Below, one piece after another: positions 1 to 5,707 of a DNA stretch of 32,815 bases. The notes under the pieces are model-generated. The model was not told where the DNA came from, made no database searches, and saw only the letters and a list, made by a program, of their open reading frames with translations. Both the position numbers and the translations under genes were made by a program. The first letter of the stretch is position 1. Every line of letters begins with the position of its first letter. This stretch comes from Polaribacter sp. (GTDB lineage Bacteria > Bacteroidota > Bacteroidia > Flavobacteriales > Flavobacteriaceae). The DNA is taken from the NCBI GenBank assembly GCA_018608545.1, contig JABAZI010000017.1:1-32815 (forward strand), given 5' to 3'.

Positions 1-2
1 AT

Positions 3-542
3 TGTGTGATAAAACCTTGTGTGGGTGATCCTGTGGCGAACGTTGAAATTGCACCACAACTAGGAGCTTCGGGAATGCAGGGTGCATTGCACGATACTTG
101 CGCTAGATATGACAAAGATTATACATGTAGAGGAGTAAGAGGAAGGAAAAAGCATGATGGTGTAGATTTAAAAAACCCTTACGGTGCTCCAATATTCGCA
201 TCTTATGATGGAATAGCAAAAAAGGGTACACAACTAAAAGAGGGTAAATTAGATGGAGCGGGACACTATGTGGGCGTTACCTCAAGAGTGAATGGAAAAA
301 AGATACGGTTGGTTTATTTTCATTTGCAAGAAGACAGAAGGACTAAGGGAACTATTAAAGCAGGTGATATTATCGGATATCAAGGCGATTCGGGTAATTT
401 AAAATCAGCTATTGAAGATAAAAATACAACATCTCATGTACATGTAAAAGCTCAGGAAAACGATAAACCTGCCGAACCTTTAGATCATTTTAAAACAAAA
501 ATAAACCCCAAAACAGGTCAACTAATAAACCCTTGTAATTAA
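3..542 (+). CDS. M23 peptidase module, C-terminal part of a larger protein (5' truncated)
   Basis: The reading frame is open through the left edge, so the GTG at base 6 is probably not the start and the N-terminal part lies outside the window. The visible 178 residues form a LytM/M23 zinc peptidase domain. The HxxxD metal motif is at H50 and D54 (counting from base 6), a further active-site His is at H106 (context YFH), and the HxH motif is at H144 and H146. M23 enzymes cut peptide cross-bridges in peptidoglycan. A cysteine-containing GDPVANVEIAPQ segment precedes the domain, a type of linker I associate with multidomain secreted or injected Bacteroidetes proteins (weak recollection). Two small lipoprotein genes follow at 18 bases and 65 bases spacing. 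Inference: this is the toxic or lytic tip of a delivered effector; an ordinary cell-wall hydrolase is the alternative. Confidence 0.85.
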   Translation, partial: CVIKPCVGDPVANVEIAPQLGASGMQGALHDTCARYDKDYTCRGVRGRKKHDGVDLKNPYGAPIFASYDGIAKKGTQLKEGKLDGAGHYVGVTSRVNGKKIRLVYFHLQEDRRTKGTIKAGDIIGYQGDSGNLKSAIEDKNTTSHVHVKAQENDKPAEPLDHFKTKINPKTGQLINPCN

Positions 543-560
543 TTTTAAAAATATAAAATC

Positions 561-1061
561 ATGAAAAATATAATTTTAACAATAGTCATTTTATTTGCGG
601 GAATTTCCTGTAAAGCTCAATTCAATTATCTAAATAGTACTGAAGTGTTTGATGGAATAAAATTTAATAATGTTCCTTTAGGAAATATTATGACTGCATC
701 AGGTGATTTAACCAAAATGAAAACTTTTTTTGGAAGTGATATTCAGGAAACCCCAAATAATACAGGTATTTATATCGGTAAAAATATTTTTAATACAAAT
801 TTATACTTTCATTTTGAAGATGAAACTGATACTGGTAATAATTACGATTTAACATACATAAGAGTAAAAAACTCATCGGTAATTGTGAATGTAAAAGGGT
901 TATCTGTAAAAATCGGTGATCATAAAAGTAAATTTATGGGCTTTAAACTTAACTCAAATAATAAGTATAACTTTACAGATAAAGACACAGGAAGTACCTC
1001 ATTATTTTTTAAAATTGATAAAAACGATAAAGTTTCAGAAATTAAATATATTTCTTATTAA
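561..1061 (+). CDS. Small lipoprotein, candidate immunity protein (copy 1)
   Basis: A 166-residue protein with an N-terminal hydrophobic signal ending ISC-KAQ (Cys17), which suggests lipid attachment and a periplasmic location, although the lipobox is loose. The ATG lies 18 bases after the M23 gene with no terminator between them, so the two are probably cotranscribed. It resembles the next gene: the first 18 bases of the ORFs are identical, and both share a C-terminal pattern of V/I-KIGD, then an FF pair, NDK and a final SY. The rest is strongly diverged. No enzymatic motif is visible. The IG...K...F pattern is faintly like SmpA/BLIP-type inhibitor folds. The role as a periplasmic antidote to the upstream peptidase is inferred from position and export only. 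Confidence 0.7.
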   Translation: MKNIILTIVILFAGISCKAQFNYLNSTEVFDGIKFNNVPLGNIMTASGDLTKMKTFFGSDIQETPNNTGIYIGKNIFNTNLYFHFEDETDTGNNYDLTYIRVKNSSVIVNVKGLSVKIGDHKSKFMGFKLNSNNKYNFTDKDTGSTSLFFKIDKNDKVSEIKYISY

Positions 1062-1065
1062 TAAA

Positions 1066-1120
1066 TTATTAAAGTAGAGTAGAATTTTTTCATTTTTCAA
1101 ACGGACTTGCTTAAATTATA
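1066..1120 (+). repeat. 3' element, copy 1 (half terminator)
   Basis: This non-coding element follows the first lipoprotein gene and recurs after the second (1585-1641). The first 16 bases (TTATTAAAGTAGAGTA) and the last 22 bases (1099-1120) are identical in both copies; only the T-rich middle differs. In this copy the final block holds the left arm and loop of a hairpin, but the right arm is replaced by the start of the next gene, so no terminator can form here and transcription should continue. Confidence 0.85.
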
Positions 1121-1126
1121 GAAATT

Positions 1127-1591
1127 ATGAAAAATATAATTTTATTAATCACTCTAACTATTGCCTCTTTAAGCTGTAAGGCGCAAAACACAATTAACCG
1201 AGATGAAATAACAATTAATGGTCATGTTATTATCGGAGAAAACAAATCTGTCTTAATCTCTAATTTTGGGCAACCTTTAGAAATTGAAAAAGGATATTCT
1301 GAAATGGATGAGGTGGATATGTACATCTATAAATACGATGGAGCTGTTTTTTATGTTATGAAAAATTTAATAGACTCCTTTTCCATAATAGGAAGTGAGT
1401 ATAGTTTAACAAAACATGATATAAAAATAGGAGATAATATAGAAAAACTAAAAGATATTTTCCCTTTGAGTTATGAGAAAAAAAATAAAACCAATCTGTC
1501 ATTAAGCATAATTAATCCCGACTATAAATTCTTTGGTTTTTCATTCAATGAAGACAATAAAATTAAAAGTATGAGTGTAGGAAGTTATTAA
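1127..1591 (+). CDS. Small lipoprotein, candidate immunity protein (copy 2, paralogue)
   Basis: A 154-residue exported protein whose signal ends LSC-KAQ (Cys17). It is a diverged paralogue of the gene at 561: same start sequence, same signal type, and a shared C-terminal pattern with IKIGD, FFGF, EDNK and a terminal SY. Two halves can be seen, each with an I-IG or IKIGD start followed by a beta-rich stretch (about residues 29-88 and 96-154), suggesting an internal repeat; this is a reading by eye. It starts 6 bases after the first 3' element. The gene plus its following 3' element looks like one inserted or duplicated unit. Function unknown; immunity to the upstream M23 module is the favoured guess. 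Confidence 0.7.
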   Translation: MKNIILLITLTIASLSCKAQNTINRDEITINGHVIIGENKSVLISNFGQPLEIEKGYSEMDEVDMYIYKYDGAVFYVMKNLIDSFSIIGSEYSLTKHDIKIGDNIEKLKDIFPLSYEKKNKTNLSLSIINPDYKFFGFSFNEDNKIKSMSVGSY

Positions 1592-1641
1592 AGTAGAGTA
1601 AACCTTTTTTTCTTTTTTTAAACGGACTTGCTTAAATTATA
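1585..1641 (+). repeat. 3' element, copy 2
   Basis: Second copy of the element seen at 1066-1120. It begins within the last codons of the second lipoprotein gene. The final 22-base block (1620-1641) is identical to 1099-1120, and here it continues into a complete hairpin (see terminator at 1620-1664). Confidence 0.85.
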
Positions 1642-1664
1642 AGTAGGTTCGTTTTTCTTTTGTT
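1620..1664 (+). terminator. Intrinsic terminator of the M23/lipoprotein operon
   Basis: The arms 1620-1631 and 1643-1654 pair over 12 positions, three of them G-U, around an 11-base AT loop, and a T-rich run follows (1652-1664). It is the only complete terminator in the three-gene row. Its left half is what is repeated after the first lipoprotein gene. Confidence 0.7.
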
Positions 1665-1665
1665 G

Positions 1666-1697
1666 TAGATAAGTAATCTAATATTGGTACTTATCTA
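1666..1697. repeat. Perfect 10-bp inverted repeat
   Basis: TAGATAAGTA at 1666-1675 is matched by TACTTATCTA at 1688-1697 with a 12-base spacer. It is AT-rich and has no T-run behind it, so it is not an obvious terminator. It lies between the accessory genes and tRNA-Cys. It could be a protein-binding site, a recombination site relic, or chance. Confidence 0.55.
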
Positions 1698-1817
1698 TAT
1701 TAATGCACGAAATGAAAGAAATGAAGCCTTAAAACAACTTTATTTTTTTTGCTTATTTCTAATCTATAAGTGTTAGCAGTTATCCCACAATACAAAAATC
1801 GTACAAATTTAGAAACT

Positions 1818-1858
1818 AAAAAACCTCAACTTATAGAAAATCAATAAGATGAGGTTTT
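1818..1858 (-). terminator. Terminator of the tRNA-Cys transcript
   Basis: On the minus strand AAAACCTCA (1858-1850) pairs with TGAGGTTTT (1828-1820). The stem continues with TAAG/CTTA across one mismatch. A run of T follows (minus strand 1823-1818). It sits seven bases past the tRNA 3' end. Confidence 0.75.
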
Positions 1859-1864
1859 AATTTG

Positions 1865-1935
1865 AGGTGTCGAGCGGATTCGAACCGCTGTAGATGGTGT
1901 TGCAGACCACTGCCTAGCCACTCGGCCACGACACC
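1865..1935 (-). tRNA. tRNA-Cys (GCA)
   Basis: The minus strand folds as a tRNA. The acceptor stem is GGTGTCG (1935-1929) with CGACACC (1872-1866), followed by the discriminator T typical of tRNA-Cys. The T arm is GCGG-TTCGAAT-CCGC. The anticodon loop is CTGCAAC, giving anticodon GCA. The length of 71 is usual for tRNA-Cys. CCA is not encoded. The 3' end points toward the accessory genes at 1-1660. Confidence 0.95.
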
Positions 1936-1953
1936 TTGATGATTTAAGGTCTG

Positions 1954-1983
1954 CAAATTTACGTAAAATTACATGTATTGCAA
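1954..1983 (-). promoter_or_regulatory. tRNA-Cys promoter
   Basis: On the minus strand the -7 box TAAATTTG (1961-1954) is preceded by TTG (1983-1981) with a 19-base spacer, matching the Bacteroidetes primary sigma consensus (TTG, about 19 bases, TAnnTTTG). Transcription would begin around 1948, a dozen bases before the mature tRNA. It is the best promoter match in the window. Confidence 0.8.
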
Positions 1984-1996
1984 GTATTTTTTTAGC

Positions 1997-2353
1997 TTAT
2001 CGTTTTTTTGTGAGAATTACAACAACCTCTTCGACGTTACCACCAATTGGAGGATTTAATTTCGCTACAGAAACTTTCGCTTTTTCAACCATCGAAAGCT
2101 CCTTGAAAATACGATTTAAAATTCTTTTTACCACCTCTTCTAAAAGTTTAGAACGAACGGCCATTTCTTGTTTAACAATATGATTTAGATGGACATAATC
2201 TACGGTATCTATCAATTCGTCTGTTATCGAAGACTTTTTTAAATTGGCTTTTACCGAAACATCAACTCGATATTCACTCCCTATTTTTGCTTCTTCCTCT
2301 AAACAGCCATGATATGCATAAAGTTTGATATTATTAACTTGAATAACTCCCAT
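1997..2353 (-). CDS. folB: Dihydroneopterin aldolase
   Basis: At 118 residues this is the usual length for FolB, which converts 7,8-dihydroneopterin to 6-hydroxymethyl-dihydropterin and glycolaldehyde in cytoplasmic folate synthesis. The family signature YHGCLEEE (residues 14-21) carries the pterin-binding and catalytic region near the N-terminus. KLNPPIGGNVEEV near the C-terminus holds the conserved catalytic lysine (K98). The start ATG is one base after the stop of the upstream DUF2452 gene, so the two are cotranscribed. No other folate gene is in the window. Confidence 0.93.
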   Translation of the reverse strand: MGVIQVNNIKLYAYHGCLEEEAKIGSEYRVDVSVKANLKKSSITDELIDTVDYVHLNHIVKQEMAVRSKLLEEVVKRILNRIFKELSMVEKAKVSVAKLNPPIGGNVEEVVVILTKKR

Positions 2354-2354
2354 T

Positions 2355-2786
2355 CTAATCTTCAGTGTTTGATTTTAAATCTAATTTTTCCCACATTTTG
2401 TCTGTATTCAATCTAAAGGAACCTATGTACTCAAAATTACATTGTTCTGGAGATATTATAGATAAAAAAGGCTCTTTATTTTTTGTAGTGTATAAATGAT
2501 AATTTTCACCAAATATTGGCTCAAAATTAAACTTTGCATTGTAGATTAAATCGTTATAATGAAACTGTTGCATTAATGTTTCATATTCTTTTTTTACCTC
2601 GTCAAACTTAGATTTAAATTGTTTGTTTACCCGTTGTATTCCATCGTTTTTCCAACTTGCAGTATTTAGTGGGGTAATTACAGGAGAGCTTGCTGAAGTA
2701 CCGTAAGGCTTTATCGCCGCGTCATATTGCTGACTTTCCTCGTTAAAAACGACTAAATCTGGTTTTTTTTTTGCGTCTTTCTTCAT
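2355..2786 (-). CDS. DUF2452 family protein
   Basis: A 143-residue protein with no signal or membrane segment. A basic N-terminus (KKDAKKKPD) is followed by a PYGTSASSPVI segment, a central helical region rich in K, E and Q, and the characteristic FGENYHLYTTKNKEPFLSIISPEQ stretch (in pieces about residues 93-116) that I recognise from DUF2452 proteins. The biochemical function of the family is unknown. It is the first gene of a two-gene unit with folB. A -7 box ends five bases before the ATG, so the mRNA may lack a leader. Confidence 0.8.
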   Translation of the reverse strand: MKKDAKKKPDLVVFNEESQQYDAAIKPYGTSASSPVITPLNTASWKNDGIQRVNKQFKSKFDEVKKEYETLMQQFHYNDLIYNAKFNFEPIFGENYHLYTTKNKEPFLSIISPEQCNFEYIGSFRLNTDKMWEKLDLKSNTED

Positions 2787-2791
2787 TTCTA

Positions 2792-2818
2792 CAAAATTAC
2801 GACAAAAAATTACGACAA
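2792..2818 (-). promoter_or_regulatory. Promoter of the DUF2452-folB unit
   Basis: On the minus strand TAATTTTG (2799-2792) matches TAnnTTTG, with TTG (2818-2816) 16 bases upstream. The expected start of transcription falls at or within two bases of the ATG (2786-2784). The region also contains a 13-base direct duplication (attacgac plus a run of A, starting 2796 and 2809), which creates the two promoter elements as near copies. Confidence 0.6.
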
Positions 2819-2860
2819 AACTGGCTTTAATAAAACTTTAACGAGCAAAAAAGGGTTCTT

Positions 2861-2886
2861 GTATTTTATAATTCCTATTAAAATAC
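2861..2886. repeat. 8-bp inverted repeat GTATTTTA/TAAAATAC
   Basis: A perfect inverted repeat with a 10-base spacer lies in the region between the DUF2452 promoter and a small minus-strand ORF. It has no T-run on either strand. It may be an operator or only a feature of AT-rich DNA. Confidence 0.35.
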
Positions 2887-2917
2887 TACGTCCTGTATAT
2901 TTAAAGTTCTATCCTTT

Positions 2918-2980
2918 TTATTTTTTTGACCCCAAAGAAATTTGAATTATCCATTTCGATAACTCCAAACGAATCTTCAT
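2918..2980 (-). CDS. Possible 20-residue small ORF with a Shine-Dalgarno sequence
   Basis: The 413-base region 2787-3199 has no normal gene. On its minus strand an ATG at 2980-2978 opens a 20-codon frame beginning MKIRLELSKW and ending in three lysines/serines before TAA. It is preceded by GAGGAAGGAGAT, an unusually good ribosome-binding sequence in a genome where almost none is seen. The peptide alternates basic and hydrophobic residues. I do not recognise it. The frame also stays open upstream to 3145, but that longer version overlaps the promoter of the next gene and reads as noise. Coding status is unproven. Confidence 0.3.
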   Translation of the reverse strand: MKIRLELSKWIIQISLGSKK

Positions 2981-3174
2981 ATCTCCTTCCTCAAAAACAG
3001 TTGAGTAACGAGTGAAAATTTTATTTATAAAATAGTTGAAGACAAAAAAACAGCTACACGATAATAGTATAAACGTTTTATTGTTTTGAGTGACGACTCC
3101 ATTGAAATGTCGAACAGCAATTTTACTCCAAAAGGTTTTATGCAAGTTTATAATTTAATGTCTTCAAAAAAATC

Positions 3175-3182
3175 TATTTTTG
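3175..3182 (+). promoter_or_regulatory. -7 promoter box for the DUF5916 gene
   Basis: TATTTTTG matches TAnnTTTG and ends 17 bases before the ATG at 3200. No good TTG is seen at -33. It supports the start at 3200, because the longer frame would begin upstream of this promoter. Confidence 0.45.
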
Positions 3183-3199
3183 ACCTATATTTTTTTGAT

Positions 3200-5425
3200 A
3201 TGAGATTTTTAACTTTCATTTTATTGTTTTTTTCGTTGCAAATTGGTTTTGCTCAGGAAACTTTTTCACCAACTAAAATAAACAAAAATCAAATTATCTT
3301 AGACGGATTATTGTCTGAAAAAATCTGGGAAAATGCTACAAAAATACCGTTGGATATTGAATTTAATCCAGCCAACAATTTTGAAGCACGAAAAAAAACT
3401 ACTGCCTACATAACTTATTCTGACACCTATTTATTTATTGCCTTTCGCGCAGAGGATGACCCAAAAAATATCCGAGGATCTGTTCGCCCGAGAGATGATT
3501 TTAATATTTGGAATGATGATCTTGTAATGGTTCGTTTGGATCCTTTTGCAGACGCAAGAAACAATCTGGGTTTAGCGGTTAATAGTTTGGGAAGTCAATT
3601 TGATGTCAAACAAGTAAATGCTTTGTCCGACTCAGATCGATATGACAGTACTTTTAATATAAATTTTGAATCTAAAGCCGCCATCATAAATGATGGATAC
3701 ACCGTAGAAATGAAAATACCATTTTCTGAAATTCCTTTTCCTAACGGAACAGATCAAGAATGGCACATAAACTTTTACAGACGATACTTCGAAAATGGAA
3801 ATGAAATAGAGGTTAGTAGCCAACCTAGAGATAGAAATAATAGTTGTGTCGTTTGTCAAACTTCAGATAATCTAATTTTAAAAGACATTGTTATTGATAA
3901 ACGGTTGGAAATTCTCCCCTATGTTTCAAGTAATATTCAAGGAGATAGAAACAAGCCTGATGAAAAAATTTCTTATGAATCTGTAAAAGGAAAAGTGGGT
4001 TTAGGGTTTAATATAGATGTCAATAAGAATACTAGTTTTGAATTAACACTTAACCCCGATTTTTCTCAAATTGAGGCTGATGTTACTCAAATTGATGTAA
4101 ACTCTTCTTTTTCTTTACAATACCCAGAAAGACGTCCATTTTTTAATCGAGGGACAGATCTTGTAAACTTTACAGATGGGGCGTTTTACTCGCGTTCTAT
4201 TGTAAACCCTTCTATAGCAACAAAATTATTGAGTCAAGGAAAGAAATCACGTTTATTTTTACTGAACGCACTTGACCAAAACTCAGTCTATCTAGTAGGT
4301 GGTGAAGATCGATCATACATTGGACAGGGAAGAGAAAGTTTGATTAATGTGATTCGCTATCAACATCTATTGAGCCCTAAATCTCGATTTGGCGGGGTAA
4401 TAATGAATCGTTTCTATAAGGGTGGTGGCTTTGGTCACCTTATGGGTTTTGATGGGCTTTTCCTTTTGAATCAAAATCTGCGTTTGAGTTTTGAAGTTTT
4501 CAAAAACTTCAATGAAGAACCTATAAATGATTGGATAGATACAGATGCTACTATTAATGGAAAAACAATTGCGTTAGATGGTGATAAGATTAATGGTGAT
4601 GCTCTTTATTTACAACTTTACAGAAAAACTGAGCATTGGCAAAGTTACCTCTACTATAGAAACATTTCTCCCCAATATAGATCTGACGTAGGTTTTGTCG
4701 TTAAAAACAATCGTCGTTGGGGAACTTTTTTTCATGAATATATCAATATTATAAATAAACCTGCTGTTCAATCTTTTGGCTTTGGAACTAAGGTAGATGT
4801 CGTGTATACTTTTGAAGATTTATATAAAAACTTTAGTATTGACTTATTTGCCTCTTTAAAAACCTATGGTCAAACAGAACTATCATACACATTAGATTAT
4901 GATGCAGTAAAAACTTTTTTAGGAATTCGTTTCAATAAATTAGCTACACATTCATTTTCTATCAATGGAGCTCCAAGTGAATCCTTTAATTTTAGAGTGA
5001 ATTTAGACAGTGGAAAAGACCTATCTGTTAACGAAGAGATCCCTGAAATCGGAAACCTTACCTCATCTTTTATGACCTTAAACTTTCAAGTGAATGAAAA
5101 CTTTACGATCAACCCATCGTTAAGATATTCAAGATTAGAAAAGACAAATGGTCAAGGAAATTATTTTGAGGGGAGTATTGCGCGTTTAAACTTAAGATAT
5201 CAGTTTAATAATGAATTTAATATTCGGTTCGTTTCTCAAAAAAACACCTTTACGAATCAATTTTTTATTCAACCTTTAGTTCAATGGAATCCGAATCCAT
5301 CTACAATTTTCTATTTAGGCGGAAATCAAAATACCATTGAAGAAATTGAAGGGGCTCACTTTCAAATCCTTCAATTCAATCAAACACAATTCTTCTTTAA
5401 GTTTCAATACCTTATTGGACTTTAA
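3200..5425 (+). CDS. DUF5916 outer-membrane protein with N-terminal CBM9-like domain
   Basis: A 741-residue protein. I place the start at the ATG at 3200 because it begins a clean signal peptide (MRFLTFILLFFSLQIGFAQ); the frame is open 38 codons further upstream but those residues do not look coding. After the signal comes a CBM9-like beta-sandwich of about 190 residues (LDGLLSEKIWENA, then TYSDTYLFIAFRAEDDP and the IPFSEIPFP strand), the arrangement known for DUF5916 proteins. The remaining 500 residues alternate aromatic and polar residues like outer-membrane beta-barrel strands, including NPDFSQIEAD and PERRPFF, typical of the family. The function of the family is not established; carbohydrate binding at the cell surface is possible. 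It stands alone. Confidence 0.88.
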   Translation: MRFLTFILLFFSLQIGFAQETFSPTKINKNQIILDGLLSEKIWENATKIPLDIEFNPANNFEARKKTTAYITYSDTYLFIAFRAEDDPKNIRGSVRPRDDFNIWNDDLVMVRLDPFADARNNLGLAVNSLGSQFDVKQVNALSDSDRYDSTFNINFESKAAIINDGYTVEMKIPFSEIPFPNGTDQEWHINFYRRYFENGNEIEVSSQPRDRNNSCVVCQTSDNLILKDIVIDKRLEILPYVSSNIQGDRNKPDEKISYESVKGKVGLGFNIDVNKNTSFELTLNPDFSQIEADVTQIDVNSSFSLQYPERRPFFNRGTDLVNFTDGAFYSRSIVNPSIATKLLSQGKKSRLFLLNALDQNSVYLVGGEDRSYIGQGRESLINVIRYQHLLSPKSRFGGVIMNRFYKGGGFGHLMGFDGLFLLNQNLRLSFEVFKNFNEEPINDWIDTDATINGKTIALDGDKINGDALYLQLYRKTEHWQSYLYYRNISPQYRSDVGFVVKNNRRWGTFFHEYINIINKPAVQSFGFGTKVDVVYTFEDLYKNFSIDLFASLKTYGQTELSYTLDYDAVKTFLGIRFNKLATHSFSINGAPSESFNFRVNLDSGKDLSVNEEIPEIGNLTSSFMTLNFQVNENFTINPSLRYSRLEKTNGQGNYFEGSIARLNLRYQFNNEFNIRFVSQKNTFTNQFFIQPLVQWNPNPSTIFYLGGNQNTIEEIEGAHFQILQFNQTQFFFKFQYLIGL

Positions 5426-5707
5426 AAAGGCATTAAACTTTATTCAATACAACTTTGGTATGAGCAAACAAAAGATGTTCAGTTGCATCTTTACTGAAAA
5501 AATTGATTTTGAGAGTGGCAACCCTATTTTTACTTCAGAGATCGAGTCTATTATGTTGGCCAGTAAAGGAGTAAAAAGTCGTAAAAATAAAAAGGAGGTC
5601 AAAAATGACCTCTTGTCTAATATGGCTCCCCTCAAAGGACAGATCAAAAATAAAAATATACAAGTTATTTTATGTAATTTTACAGCTTAATTTTTTCGTA
5701 TAAATTT
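5426..5707. other. Spacer between DUF5916 gene and glnS; hairpin, no confident gene
   Basis: Frames of 60-80 codons are open on both strands here, but neither looks like a protein I know. One plus-strand frame could start at 5461 and run to 5690. The clearest structure is a perfect GAGGTCA-aaaa-TGACCTC hairpin at 5595-5612, extendable by two pairs. On the minus strand it is followed by a strong T-run (5593-5583), so it looks like a minus-strand terminator, although no minus-strand gene ends here. On the plus strand only TTGTCT follows. Confidence 0.4.
5583..5614 (-). terminator. Terminator-like hairpin (minus orientation)
   Basis: The stem pairs 5593-5601 with 5606-5614 around a 4-base loop, and on the minus strand a run of T with one A interruption follows. 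It is stronger in the minus than in the plus orientation. It may serve as a weak plus-strand terminator for the DUF5916 gene or end an unseen antisense RNA. Confidence 0.5.

Noticed and set aside
6-8. GTG as the start of the first M23 gene
   Set aside because: The frame is open to the window edge and there is no signal peptide or promoter; the protein more likely begins outside the window.
2981-3145. Longer minus-strand frame (75 codons) ending at 2918
   Set aside because: It overlaps the promoter region of the DUF5916 gene and has a composition typical of non-coding AT-rich DNA; only the last 20 codons have a ribosome-binding sequence.
3086-3199. 38-codon N-terminal extension of the DUF5916 protein
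   Set aside because: A clean signal peptide begins at 3200 and a promoter box lies at 3175-3182, inside the would-be extension.
5337-5690. 117-codon plus-strand frame overlapping the end of the DUF5916 gene
   Set aside because: The overlapping part is a shadow of the DUF5916 gene. The part beyond 5461 remains undecided but lacks any recognisable motif and contains a hairpin.
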